A stretch of DNA of 64,000 bases, taken from positions 372,001-436,000 of the forward strand of contig NZ_JBHSMC010000001.1 of the NCBI RefSeq assembly GCF_042655485.1, in the 5' to 3' direction. Under the pieces are notes generated by a model, which was not told where the DNA came from, ran no database searches, and saw nothing but the letters and a program-made list of their open reading frames with translations. Positions 8,077-16,233 of this stretch are shown in pieces. The position numbers and the translations under genes are program-made. Within the stretch, counting starts at the first letter, position 1; each line of letters opens with the position of its first letter. This DNA is from Lederbergia graminis. GTDB lineage: Bacteria > Bacillota > Bacilli > Bacillales > Bacillaceae_C.

Positions 8077-9816
8077 ATGTATAGGCAAGAGTATCCAAGA
8101 CCACAGTTTGTAAGAGATGATTGGAAAAATTTAAATGGGAAATGGGAATTTGAAATTGATCATGGCAATAGTGGTAAAGACCGAAAACTATACGAGGCTT
8201 CAAGTCTAGCAGATCAGATAAATGTTCCGTTTTGTCCTGAAAGTGAACTTTCTGGTATTGGCTATAAAGATTTTATGGCTGCAGTTTGGTATAGGAGAGA
8301 ATTCGATATACCGGAAAATTGGAAAGATAAAAGAATCTTACTACATTTTGGTGCAGTTGATTACGAAACTACTGTTTGGATAAATGGAAAAGAGGTTGGA
8401 AAACACCGTGGTGGTTATACACCATTCTCATTTGAAATTACGGATCTATTAAAAAATGGAAACAATGTACTAACTGTAAATGCAGTAGATGATAATCGTT
8501 CAGGTTTACAACCTCGTGGGAAACAAAGTGCAGGCTACTATTCTGCAGGATGTGACTATACGAGGACGACTGGAATATGGCAAACTGTGTGGTTGGAAGC
8601 TGTTCCTAAAAGCTATATAAAGAAAGCAAAGTATATTTCAAATCCAAAAGATAGTTCTGTTAATATTGAACTAGAAGTTGATAGAAAATCAGAAAATCTA
8701 CAGGTAGAACTCACTGCATTGTATAAAGGAACCGAAGTTGGTAATCGTACTTTATCTGTAAATGGTAATCTAGCACAAGGAGATTTAATAGTTTCAGAGG
8801 TACATTTATGGGAGCCAGGGAAGCCGGAATTATATGATTTAGAGATTACATTATTATACAATGGTCAGCCAATTGATCATGTCTCCAGTTATTTTGGAAT
8901 GAGGACCGTTTCTCTTCGTGATAAAGCAATATACATTAATGAAAAGCCTGTTTTCCAAAGACTTGTTCTTGATCAAGGTTTCTACCCTGATGGAATTTAT
9001 ACTGCACCATCGGATGAAGCATTAAAAAGAGATATTGAATTATCGATGGAATTAGGATTCAATGGTGCAAGGTTACATGAAAAAGTTTTTGAACCGAGAT
9101 TTTTATACTGGGCAGATCAAATGGGCTATCTTGTATGGGGAGAACATGCAAACTGGGGCCTAAATATAACGAATGCAGAAGGTCTATCAAGATTTTTACC
9201 GGAATGGATAGAAGCAGTTGATCGTGATTTTAACAGTCCTGCTTTAGTTGGATGGTGCCCTTTTAATGAAACATGGGATCTAAATGGAACAAAGCAAGAT
9301 GATGAGGTTTTACGTATTACGTACGAGGTAACAAAAGCCTTAGATAAAACTCGTCCAGTGATTGACACTAGTGGAAATTTCCATGTTGTAACAGACATAT
9401 TTGATATTCATGATTATGAACAAGATGTAGAAAAATTCGCAGAGAAATTTCGCGCAATGGGTGAGGGGGGAGAAGCGTATGTAACATTCCCTCATCGCCA
9501 ACGTTATGAAGGGCAACCATATTTTGTTAGTGAGTACGGTGGGATATGGTGGCAGCCAGGAAACGATGAAGGATGGGGTTATGGAAATCGCCCAAAATCT
9601 GAAGAAGAGTTTTTAGAGAGATATAAGGGCTTAACAGAGACACTACTGAAAAATAAAGCGATATGTGCTTTTTGTTACACTCAACTGTATGATGTGGAAC
9701 AAGAAGTAAATGGTCTTTATACGTATGAACGTAAAGCAAAATTTGATCCAGCTATTATTCGAGCTATTAACAGCCAGAGAGCAGCAATTGAAGAAGAAGT
9801 AACAATTAAAAATTAG
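8077..9816 (+). CDS. Glycoside hydrolase family 2 enzyme
   Basis: A 579-aa GH2 protein without signal peptide, so cytoplasmic. An N-terminal sugar-binding jelly-roll (WYRREF, VWINGKEVGKHRGGYTPF), an immunoglobulin-like middle domain and the TIM barrel are recognisable. The acid/base Glu is in WCPFNETW and the nucleophile Glu in FVSEYGG. The length fits beta-glucuronidase or short beta-galactosidase-like GH2 members rather than LacZ; specificity is open. GGAGG lies before the ATG. A sequence CGCTTACA about 65 bp upstream resembles half a CcpA cre site, weakly. A terminator separates it from the PfkB kinase, yet both may serve sugar use. Confidence 0.92.
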   Translation: MYRQEYPRPQFVRDDWKNLNGKWEFEIDHGNSGKDRKLYEASSLADQINVPFCPESELSGIGYKDFMAAVWYRREFDIPENWKDKRILLHFGAVDYETTVWINGKEVGKHRGGYTPFSFEITDLLKNGNNVLTVNAVDDNRSGLQPRGKQSAGYYSAGCDYTRTTGIWQTVWLEAVPKSYIKKAKYISNPKDSSVNIELEVDRKSENLQVELTALYKGTEVGNRTLSVNGNLAQGDLIVSEVHLWEPGKPELYDLEITLLYNGQPIDHVSSYFGMRTVSLRDKAIYINEKPVFQRLVLDQGFYPDGIYTAPSDEALKRDIELSMELGFNGARLHEKVFEPRFLYWADQMGYLVWGEHANWGLNITNAEGLSRFLPEWIEAVDRDFNSPALVGWCPFNETWDLNGTKQDDEVLRITYEVTKALDKTRPVIDTSGNFHVVTDIFDIHDYEQDVEKFAEKFRAMGEGGEAYVTFPHRQRYEGQPYFVSEYGGIWWQPGNDEGWGYGNRPKSEEEFLERYKGLTETLLKNKAICAFCYTQLYDVEQEVNGLYTYERKAKFDPAIIRAINSQRAAIEEEVTIKN

Positions 9817-9824
9817 GCTTTATG

Positions 9825-9862
9825 AAACCCATTACTCTTTCATGAAGGTAATGGGTTTTTTC
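9825..9862 (+). terminator. Terminator after the GH2 gene
   Basis: AAACCCATTAC (9825-9835) and GTAATGGGTTT (9848-9858) form an 11-bp stem followed by a T-run. Confidence 0.92.
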
Positions 9863-9879
9863 TTATTGGGGGAGAGAAA

Positions 9880-10659
9880 ATGCACTTTATCGCAATCGGA
9901 GACAATTGTATCGATTATTACATAGAAACGAAGCAAAAATATGTAGGTGGGAATGCTTTGAATTTTGCTGTATATGCAAAGCAATTAGAAGTAGAATCTG
10001 CCTATTTAGGTGTTATTGGAAATGATGAAAATGGAAAGATAATTATTGATGCTTTAAAAAAAGAAAAGTTAGATACTTCTTTGATAAAAGAGGAGCAAGG
10101 AGAAACGTCTATTACGGAAATTATATTAGACAATGGAGAGCGAAAATTTGTTGGTTTTGTAGAAGGTGTATTTGCTACATTTTCTTTGTCAGAGCAAGAA
10201 ATCTCTAACATTAAAAAATTTCCATACGTCCATTCAGCAGTTGGTGGTAAATGTGAAAGCTACTTTCAGGAAATCAAAAAATCATCGATAATATCCTATG
10301 ATTTTTCAACAGAGAAGAATGTAAACAGAATTTTAGAAATCGCACAAAATATCGATTATGGGTTCATCTCTTACTCTCAAGAGGATGATGAGATACGAAA
10401 CATACTTCAAAAAATGTGTGCACACGGAGTTAAAGCAGCAGTAGCAACTTTAGGGGAGAACGGTAGTATTGCCTTTGATGGAAGGAAATTTTATAAATGT
10501 GGCATCTGTGAAGCCGAAGTAGTAGACACATTAGGTGCAGGAGATTCTTTTATTGCTGGGTTTATGGTTGCAATTTCTAGGGGAGACTATATAGATGAAG
10601 CGCTGAAAGCTGGTGCAAAAAATGCTAGTAAGACAATTCAATACTTCGGTGCCTGGTAA
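9880..10659 (+). CDS. PfkB-family sugar kinase, fructoselysine 6-kinase-like
   Basis: A 259-aa ribokinase/PfkB kinase. The N-terminus (IGDNCIDYYIETKQKYVGG) and length match fructoselysine 6-kinase FrlD, which phosphorylates Amadori products before deglycation. The C-terminal PfkB signature DTLGAGDSFIAGF with the catalytic Asp is intact. GGGGAG lies upstream of the ATG. No fructoselysine deglycase or transporter sits next to it, so the substrate is unproven; it could be another sugar kinase. It has its own terminators on both sides and looks monocistronic. Confidence 0.85.
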   Translation: MHFIAIGDNCIDYYIETKQKYVGGNALNFAVYAKQLEVESAYLGVIGNDENGKIIIDALKKEKLDTSLIKEEQGETSITEIILDNGERKFVGFVEGVFATFSLSEQEISNIKKFPYVHSAVGGKCESYFQEIKKSSIISYDFSTEKNVNRILEIAQNIDYGFISYSQEDDEIRNILQKMCAHGVKAAVATLGENGSIAFDGRKFYKCGICEAEVVDTLGAGDSFIAGFMVAISRGDYIDEALKAGAKNASKTIQYFGAW

Positions 10660-10667
10660 TCATATGA

Positions 10668-10702
10668 AAGCTTCAATGTTTATATAACATTGAAGTTTTT
10701 TT
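10668..10702 (+). terminator. Terminator after the PfkB kinase
   Basis: CTTCAATGTT (10671-10680) pairs with AACATTGAAG (10686-10695), followed by seven T. Confidence 0.93.
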
Positions 10703-10729
10703 CAGGAAAAAATATATTAAACTAGTGTC

Positions 10730-10784
10730 TTTACAGCTGTTAATTATCATGTATAATTAAAGTTAATTTTAGAAAGTTAACTTT
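10730..10784 (+). promoter_or_regulatory. Promoter with downstream palindromic operator for the symporter pair
   Basis: TTTACA (10730-10735), 16 bp, TATAAT (10752-10757) form a good SigA promoter. Just after the -10, AAAGTTAA (10759-10766), 10 bp, TTAACTTT (10777-10784) is a perfect 8-bp inverted repeat placed over the expected transcription start, where a repressor would block initiation. The regulator is not known. Confidence 0.6.
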
Positions 10785-10808
10785 TTCACAAAGGATGTGG
10801 GTAAAACG

Positions 10809-10988
10809 ATGAATAGAGAACTTAAGTGGGCACTTTTGATCCTAGTAGTTATTTTGTTAGGATATATTCTGCCATATACCGTTCTAACTAATGTGGAAGC
10901 ATGGTATGGTAGTTTTTTAATATGGACCTTACTTGCAATCATCATCATCTTCATTAATTATCTTTTCACAAGGAACTGGGGTGAGTAA
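10809..10988 (+). CDS. Small two-helix membrane protein, symporter partner
   Basis: About 59 aa with two membrane helices (LKWALLILVVILLGYILPY and FLIWTLLAIIIIFINYLF) separated by a short polar loop. It ends 2 bp before the symporter gene and shares its promoter, as small accessory proteins of sodium:solute symporters often do. The ATG at 10809 is preferred; the frame opens at a GTG at 10797 that is almost on top of the AAGGA site. The function as an assembly or activity partner is inferred from position and size only. Confidence 0.8.
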   Translation: MNRELKWALLILVVILLGYILPYTVLTNVEAWYGSFLIWTLLAIIIIFINYLFTRNWGE

Positions 10989-10990
10989 CA

Positions 10991-12481
10991 TTGAGTACTA
11001 ATATGGTATGGTGGACTATTGCTATTTATATTATTCTTTCATTATTTATTGCATTTTTATCTAGACGTGGAAAGCAAAATAACATGGAAAGTTATTTCTT
11101 AGGGGACCGTAAACTTGGCGGTTTTGTATCTGCACTTAGTTACAGCGCTACAACATATAGTGCCTTTATGTTAGTTGGATTAGCAGGTTTAACCTATGCA
11201 GGTGGTGTTGGTGCATTTGGTTTTGAAATCATTTATTTCATGGGAGTTTCGTTAGTTGCTTTCTTTGGGCCAAGATTTTGGCTAGTAGGAAAAAAATACG
11301 GTTATGTAACACCATCAGAAATGCTTGGCGATCGTTATAATAATAAAAAAGTTGCGATGGTTGCATCGATTGCTTCTTGTATTTTTCTTATTCCTTACAG
11401 TGCCGTACAGCTAGCGGGAGTAGGCTATTTATTATCCGGGATGACAAATAATGCAATTTCTTTCTCTACTGGGGTAATTATTGCAACTATCTTAGCAATA
11501 GTATTTTCTTATATTGCCGGTATACGTTCTGTTGCATGGACTGATTCCTTACAAGCAATGTTTATGATTATTACTTCTACACTAGTTGTGATAATGATTG
11601 TTAAAGGATTAGGCGGATTTACAGGGTTTTTCGATACTTTACAAACGGAACATCCTAAATGGTTAACTGTTCCAGGGAATGGATATTTTAACTTCTTAAC
11701 ATTTTTAGGATTAACGATTCCATGGTTTTTCTTTAGCATCTCGAATCCGCAAGTTAGTCAAAGGTTATTTATGCCATCTTCTTTGAAAAGCTTAAGAAGA
11801 ATGCTTATGGGTTTCTTGATATTTGGTTTTATATATACAATCGTTTCTGTAGTTTGGGGATTCTCTGCTGTTGTCATGTTCCCAGATTTAGAAACTGCAG
11901 ACTTAGCTACACCTAAAATTCTATCTAGTGAATTAGTACCTCCTATTCTTGGAGTAATAGTAATGGTTGGAATTTTAGCAGCAGCTGTTTCTACGATTGA
12001 TTCCATTTTATTAACTTTATCTTCTTTATTTGCTAGAGATGTGTATGGAAACATTTCAAATACAAGGAATGATAGTAAACAACTACTCGTAGGAAAAATC
12101 TTTATACCTGTTATAGCATTATTAGCATTTCTTTTTGCACAATCAAATATTAGCTTAATCGCTGTATTGTCTGTGGCAGCTTCTGCTGGGTTACTTGTAA
12201 TTGTTCCTTCTATTATAGGCGCCTTTTTCTGGAAAAGAGGGACTGCTGCAGGATCAATTGTTAGTGTGATTGTTAGTGGTCTAGTTGTTATATATTTAGA
12301 ACTTGCAAAGGTTAAACCATTGGACCTGGCGTCGGGCTTATGGGGACTATTTATCTCAACAGTCTTATTTATTATCGTGAGTCTTCTAACAAAAGCTCCA
12401 ACAGAAAAAGCAAATGAGTTTTTAACATACGTTAGAACAGAACTTAGCAAAATTAACAAGAAAACAAAAGCGTCCAATTAA
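10991..12481 (+). CDS. Sodium:solute symporter (SSS family)
   Basis: A 496-aa SSS family transporter with about 13 membrane helices. The region LSYSATTYSAFMLVGLAGLTY in helix 2 and IAGIRSVAWTDSLQAMFM are typical; the latter matches the family block of PanF/PutP/SglT relatives. It imports an organic solute with sodium across the cytoplasmic membrane; the solute is not identifiable, though the small-protein-plus-symporter arrangement recalls PanF-like systems. TTG start with GGGGTGAG upstream. The last residues are a basic cytoplasmic tail. A terminator follows at 12634. Confidence 0.9.
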   Translation: MSTNMVWWTIAIYIILSLFIAFLSRRGKQNNMESYFLGDRKLGGFVSALSYSATTYSAFMLVGLAGLTYAGGVGAFGFEIIYFMGVSLVAFFGPRFWLVGKKYGYVTPSEMLGDRYNNKKVAMVASIASCIFLIPYSAVQLAGVGYLLSGMTNNAISFSTGVIIATILAIVFSYIAGIRSVAWTDSLQAMFMIITSTLVVIMIVKGLGGFTGFFDTLQTEHPKWLTVPGNGYFNFLTFLGLTIPWFFFSISNPQVSQRLFMPSSLKSLRRMLMGFLIFGFIYTIVSVVWGFSAVVMFPDLETADLATPKILSSELVPPILGVIVMVGILAAAVSTIDSILLTLSSLFARDVYGNISNTRNDSKQLLVGKIFIPVIALLAFLFAQSNISLIAVLSVAASAGLLVIVPSIIGAFFWKRGTAAGSIVSVIVSGLVVIYLELAKVKPLDLASGLWGLFISTVLFIIVSLLTKAPTEKANEFLTYVRTELSKINKKTKASN

Positions 12482-12633
12482 TCTTTTTTAGGGGATATGT
12501 CATAACAGAATGTACATCCGAACAATGTAAATGTACTTATACCTCTAGAGTAAACACAATGCTGATTCCTTTAATATTGTATAAATGATAGTCTCATCCA
12601 GTGTAAACAGCACTTTGAAGACAAAATATCAAA

Positions 12634-12676
12634 CCGAACTATCTTGATTTTATATAAAATGATAGTTCGGTTTTTT
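12634..12676 (+). terminator. Symporter terminator; copy B of the dispersed terminator repeat
   Basis: CCGAACTATC (12634-12643) pairs with GATAGTTCGG (12661-12670), then six T. The hairpin and some 20 bases on its right side (TCTATATTCCT) match copy A at 551. The 324-bp gap between symporter and htpG holds this repeat plus the htpG control region. Confidence 0.85.
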
Positions 12677-12744
12677 AATATAATCTATATTCCTATGTCC
12701 CAATCTTATTTTATTACAGTAACGTTCTCATGATTGGAATTGTA

Positions 12745-12811
12745 TTGACAGCTGTTGTAATATGTGTTAATTATTTCATTAGGGTTAGCACTCGATAGAA
12801 GGGAGTGCTAA
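12745..12811 (+). promoter_or_regulatory. htpG control region with a perfect CIRCE operator (HrcA site)
   Basis: TTAGCACTC (12785-12793), 9 bp, GAGTGCTAA (12803-12811) is an exact CIRCE inverted repeat, the operator of HrcA. TTGACA at 12745 with a TTAATTAT -10-like stretch about 17 bp on makes a plausible SigA promoter that puts the operator in the 5' leader. It lies 57 bp before the htpG start. Confidence 0.9.
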
Positions 12812-12867
12812 ACATTTGCTACTTAACTAATAGTGCTAGTATGATTGTACTAAAAGGAGAGGATATA

Positions 12868-14748
12868 ATGGCAAAAAAACAATTCCAAGCTGAATCAAAA
12901 AGATTATTAGACATGATGGTAAATTCTATTTATTCACAAAGGGAAATCTTTTTGAGAGAATTGCTATCTAATGCAAGTGATGCAATCGATAAGATTTATT
13001 ACAAAGCACTTACAGATGAATCGTTAACCTTTAATCAAGAAGACTACTACATAAAAGTTATTCCAAACAAAGAAAAACGTACATTAACAATTATAGATAC
13101 CGGAATTGGTATGACCCAAGAAGAATTAGAAAATAATCTAGGTATTATTGCAAAAAGTGGATCTTTAGCATTTAAACGCGAAAATGAAGTGAAAGATGGG
13201 CATGAAATTATTGGACAATTTGGTGTAGGATTTTATTCTGCATTCATGGTGGCAGATAAGGTCACTGTTATTAGTAAATCTTTACATTCCGATCAAGCGT
13301 ATAAATGGGAATCAGAAGGTTCAGAAGGATACACAATTGAGCCAGCTACAAAAGAGCTTGTTGGTACTGAAATTATCTTATCCTTGAAAGAGAATACAGA
13401 CGAAGATAAGTTTGACGAATTCCTGGACGAGTATCGCTTAAAAGCAATTATTAAAAAATACTCAGACTTCATCCGTTACCCAATCAAAATGGATGTAACG
13501 GTTAGCCGTCCAAAAGAAGGAAAAGAGGATGAATTTGAGTCAGTCCAAGAAGAACAAGTTATAAACAGTATGGTACCTATTTGGAGGAAAAATAAAAACG
13601 AGCTTACAGAAGAGGACTACGAGAAATTTTACAATGAAAAGCATTACGGATTTGATAAGCCTCTTACGTATAGTCATATAAGTGTTGATGGAACTATTCG
13701 TTACAATGCTATATTGTTTATTCCTGAAAATATTCCGTTTGATTATTATTCAAAAGAACATGAAAAAGGATTGGAACTGTATTCAAGCGGAGTTTTAATC
13801 ATGAATAAATGCGCAGAGTTACTACCAGATTATTTTAGCTTCGTTAAAGGGATGGTAGACTCTGAAGACTTATCCCTCAATATCTCCAGAGAAATTTTGC
13901 AACATGATCGTCAGCTTCAATTAATTGCAAAAAATATTAAGAAGAAAATTAAAAGTGAACTACTAAATTTACTGAAAAATGATCGTGAAAAATACGAGAA
14001 ATTTTACCAAGCATTTGGTCGTCAATTGAAATACGGTGTCTACAGTGATTACGGTAGCAATAAAGACATGTTACAAGATTTACTAATGTTCTACTCCTCC
14101 AAAGAGAAAAAACTAGTGACATTAGACGAGTATATCTCGAGAATGCCTGAAGATCAAAAATACATCTATTACGCTACTGGGGAAACAAACGAACGTATCG
14201 AAAAATTACCACAAACTGAATTAGTCGCAGATAAAGGATTTGAAATACTTTATTTTACGGAAGATATAGACGAATTTGCGATTAAGATGTTAATGACCTA
14301 TAAAGAAAAAGAATTTAAGTCTGTATCAAGCAGTGACTTAGGACTAGATAATGAAGATACAAATAATGATAATAAGGAAGAAAGTGCAGAAAACAAAGAA
14401 TTATTTACTGCCATGAAAGAAATATTGGCAGACAAGGTGCAAGATGTTAAAGCATCTAAACGTTTAAAGTCACACCCTGTATGTTTTTCTTCCGCAGGGG
14501 ATATATCGATTGAAATGGAAAAAGTACTAAACAGCATTCCAGATAGTCAAAATGTTAAAGCAGATAAAGTATTGGAAATTAACACAAACCATTCCGTCTT
14601 CCAATCCTTAAAAACAGCACTAGCAACAGATAAAGATAAGTTAGCTTTATACACAAATTTACTTTACAATCAGGCCCTATTAATCGAGGGATTACCAATT
14701 AATGATCCTGTCGATTTCACAAATGATATATGTAAAATAATGGTTTAA
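12868..14748 (+). CDS. htpG: Molecular chaperone HtpG (Hsp90)
   Basis: A 626-aa bacterial Hsp90. The N-terminal GHKL ATPase carries the ATP-binding Glu/Asn in FLRELLSNASDAIDK, the DTGIGM box and the lid GQFGVGFYSAFM; middle (IPFDY, LNISREILQHDRQL) and C-terminal dimerisation regions follow. The ATG at 12868 behind AAAGGAGAGG gives the usual MAKKQFQAESKRLL start. The upstream CIRCE element predicts HrcA repression and heat induction. In B. subtilis htpG is not in the HrcA regulon, so the wiring here differs. fabF starts 60 bp later and may be read through. Confidence 0.97.
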   Translation: MAKKQFQAESKRLLDMMVNSIYSQREIFLRELLSNASDAIDKIYYKALTDESLTFNQEDYYIKVIPNKEKRTLTIIDTGIGMTQEELENNLGIIAKSGSLAFKRENEVKDGHEIIGQFGVGFYSAFMVADKVTVISKSLHSDQAYKWESEGSEGYTIEPATKELVGTEIILSLKENTDEDKFDEFLDEYRLKAIIKKYSDFIRYPIKMDVTVSRPKEGKEDEFESVQEEQVINSMVPIWRKNKNELTEEDYEKFYNEKHYGFDKPLTYSHISVDGTIRYNAILFIPENIPFDYYSKEHEKGLELYSSGVLIMNKCAELLPDYFSFVKGMVDSEDLSLNISREILQHDRQLQLIAKNIKKKIKSELLNLLKNDREKYEKFYQAFGRQLKYGVYSDYGSNKDMLQDLLMFYSSKEKKLVTLDEYISRMPEDQKYIYYATGETNERIEKLPQTELVADKGFEILYFTEDIDEFAIKMLMTYKEKEFKSVSSSDLGLDNEDTNNDNKEESAENKELFTAMKEILADKVQDVKASKRLKSHPVCFSSAGDISIEMEKVLNSIPDSQNVKADKVLEINTNHSVFQSLKTALATDKDKLALYTNLLYNQALLIEGLPINDPVDFTNDICKIMV

Positions 14749-14808
14749 TGATTGGAACATCATTTGTTGGGTATGGAAAAATACAATTACAGTGTATTGG
14801 GAGGAATT

Positions 14809-16047
14809 ATGAAGAAAAGAGTAGTCGTTACAGGGATAGGGGCTATTACTCCAGTTGGGAATGATGCCTCGACTGCATGGGAAAATATTAAAAATGGTGT
14901 TTCCGGAATTAAGCCATTAACAACAATAGATAAAGAAAAGTTCAATGTAAAAGTCGCTGCCAATGTAAAGGATTTTAATCCCGATGCATTTATGGATGCA
15001 AAAGAAGCAAGAAGAATGGCTCGCTTTACTCAATTTGCGGTAGCAACAAGTAAAATGGCGTTAGAAGATGGAAATGTAGAAATAGGAAAAAATGTAGACC
15101 CTGAGAGAATTGGCGTTTGGATTGGATCTGGAATTGGTGGATTAGATGCATTTGAAGAACAACATAAAAAGTTTATTGAAAAAGGACCAAAACGAGTAAG
15201 TCCATTTCTTATTCCAATGTTCATTCCAGATATGGCTGCAGGAAGGGTTTCCATCGAATTTGGTGCAAAAGCAATTAATAACTGCTCTGTAACTGCATGT
15301 GCATCTGGTGCGAATTCAATCGGTGATGCATTTCGGGTTATTCAAAATGGCCATGCAGATATGATGATTGCAGGTGGAGCAGAAGCTACCATTACGGAAA
15401 TGACAATTGCTGGTTTTTCCAATATGAGAGCTTTATCTACTAATCCTGATCCAAATAAAGCAAGTCGTCCTTTTGATAAAAATCGTGACGGGTTTGTCAT
15501 CGCTGAAGGAGCAGGGATGTTAATATTAGAAGAGTTAGAACATGCGCTAGCTAGAGGTGCTAAAATATATGGAGAACTTGCTGGTTATGGTGCAACAGGA
15601 GATGCTTATCATATTACGACTCCTGCACCAAACGCAGAAGGTGGGCAACGTGCAATGAAATTGGCATTGGAAGATGCTGACGTTACTCCAGAACAAATCG
15701 ATTATATTAATGCGCATGGAACGAGCACATATTATAATGATTTAAATGAGTCAAAGGCAATCATGGAAGTGTTTGGAAATCATGCTAATAAGCTAGCTGT
15801 AAGTTCAACGAAATCAATGACAGGTCATTTATTAGGTGCATCTGGAGCAATTGAGGCAATATTCTCATTGCTTGCAATAAAGGATGGAATTATGCCTCCA
15901 ACTATTAATTATGAGACACCAGATGAGGAATTAACTCTTGATTATGTTGCAAACAAAGCAAGAAAAGCAGATATACAAGTTGTAATATCCAATTCATTTG
16001 GATTCGGAGGACATAACGCTACTTTATTATTTAAGAAATACCAATAA
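14809..16047 (+). CDS. fabF: 3-oxoacyl-[ACP] synthase II
   Basis: A 412-aa condensing enzyme of fatty acid elongation. The full Cys-His-His triad is at C164 (TACASGAN), H303 (NAHGTSTYYND) and H340 (MTGHLLGASGA), in the same register as FabF of E. coli. The ATG at 14809 behind GGGAGGAATT gives the normal MKKRVVVTGIGAITPVG start. It sits directly after htpG rather than after fabH, and I see no FapR operator palindrome upstream, so its regulation may differ from the fabHA-fabF operon of B. subtilis. A strong terminator follows. Confidence 0.97.
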   Translation: MKKRVVVTGIGAITPVGNDASTAWENIKNGVSGIKPLTTIDKEKFNVKVAANVKDFNPDAFMDAKEARRMARFTQFAVATSKMALEDGNVEIGKNVDPERIGVWIGSGIGGLDAFEEQHKKFIEKGPKRVSPFLIPMFIPDMAAGRVSIEFGAKAINNCSVTACASGANSIGDAFRVIQNGHADMMIAGGAEATITEMTIAGFSNMRALSTNPDPNKASRPFDKNRDGFVIAEGAGMLILEELEHALARGAKIYGELAGYGATGDAYHITTPAPNAEGGQRAMKLALEDADVTPEQIDYINAHGTSTYYNDLNESKAIMEVFGNHANKLAVSSTKSMTGHLLGASGAIEAIFSLLAIKDGIMPPTINYETPDEELTLDYVANKARKADIQVVISNSFGFGGHNATLLFKKYQ

Positions 16048-16056
16048 TTTTTATCC

Positions 16057-16098
16057 AAAAGTTAGAAATTCTTTACGAGAATTTCTAACTTTTTTTTG
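16057..16098 (+). terminator. Terminator after fabF
   Basis: GTTAGAAATTC (16061-16071) pairs with GAATTTCTAAC (16079-16089), followed by eight or nine T. Confidence 0.95.
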
Positions 16099-16233
16099 CA
16101 TTTTTAATGAGGTAATTACCAAAAAGTAACATATTACTCTCGATTATAATTATTGTAAAATAGTATTATTGTCGATTCTATTATTATCTCGATTTTCATT
16201 TTCATCTATTTTTAGATTGGAGTGTGTGAAATA

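Noticed and set aside
11758..12477. 239-aa minus-strand frame inside the sodium:solute symporter
   Set aside because: It is the antisense of a clear 13-helix transporter; the composition follows from the hydrophobic codons on the other strand.
14749..14808. FapR operator before fabF
   Set aside because: No FapR-like TTAGTACCT palindrome is present in the htpG-fabF gap.
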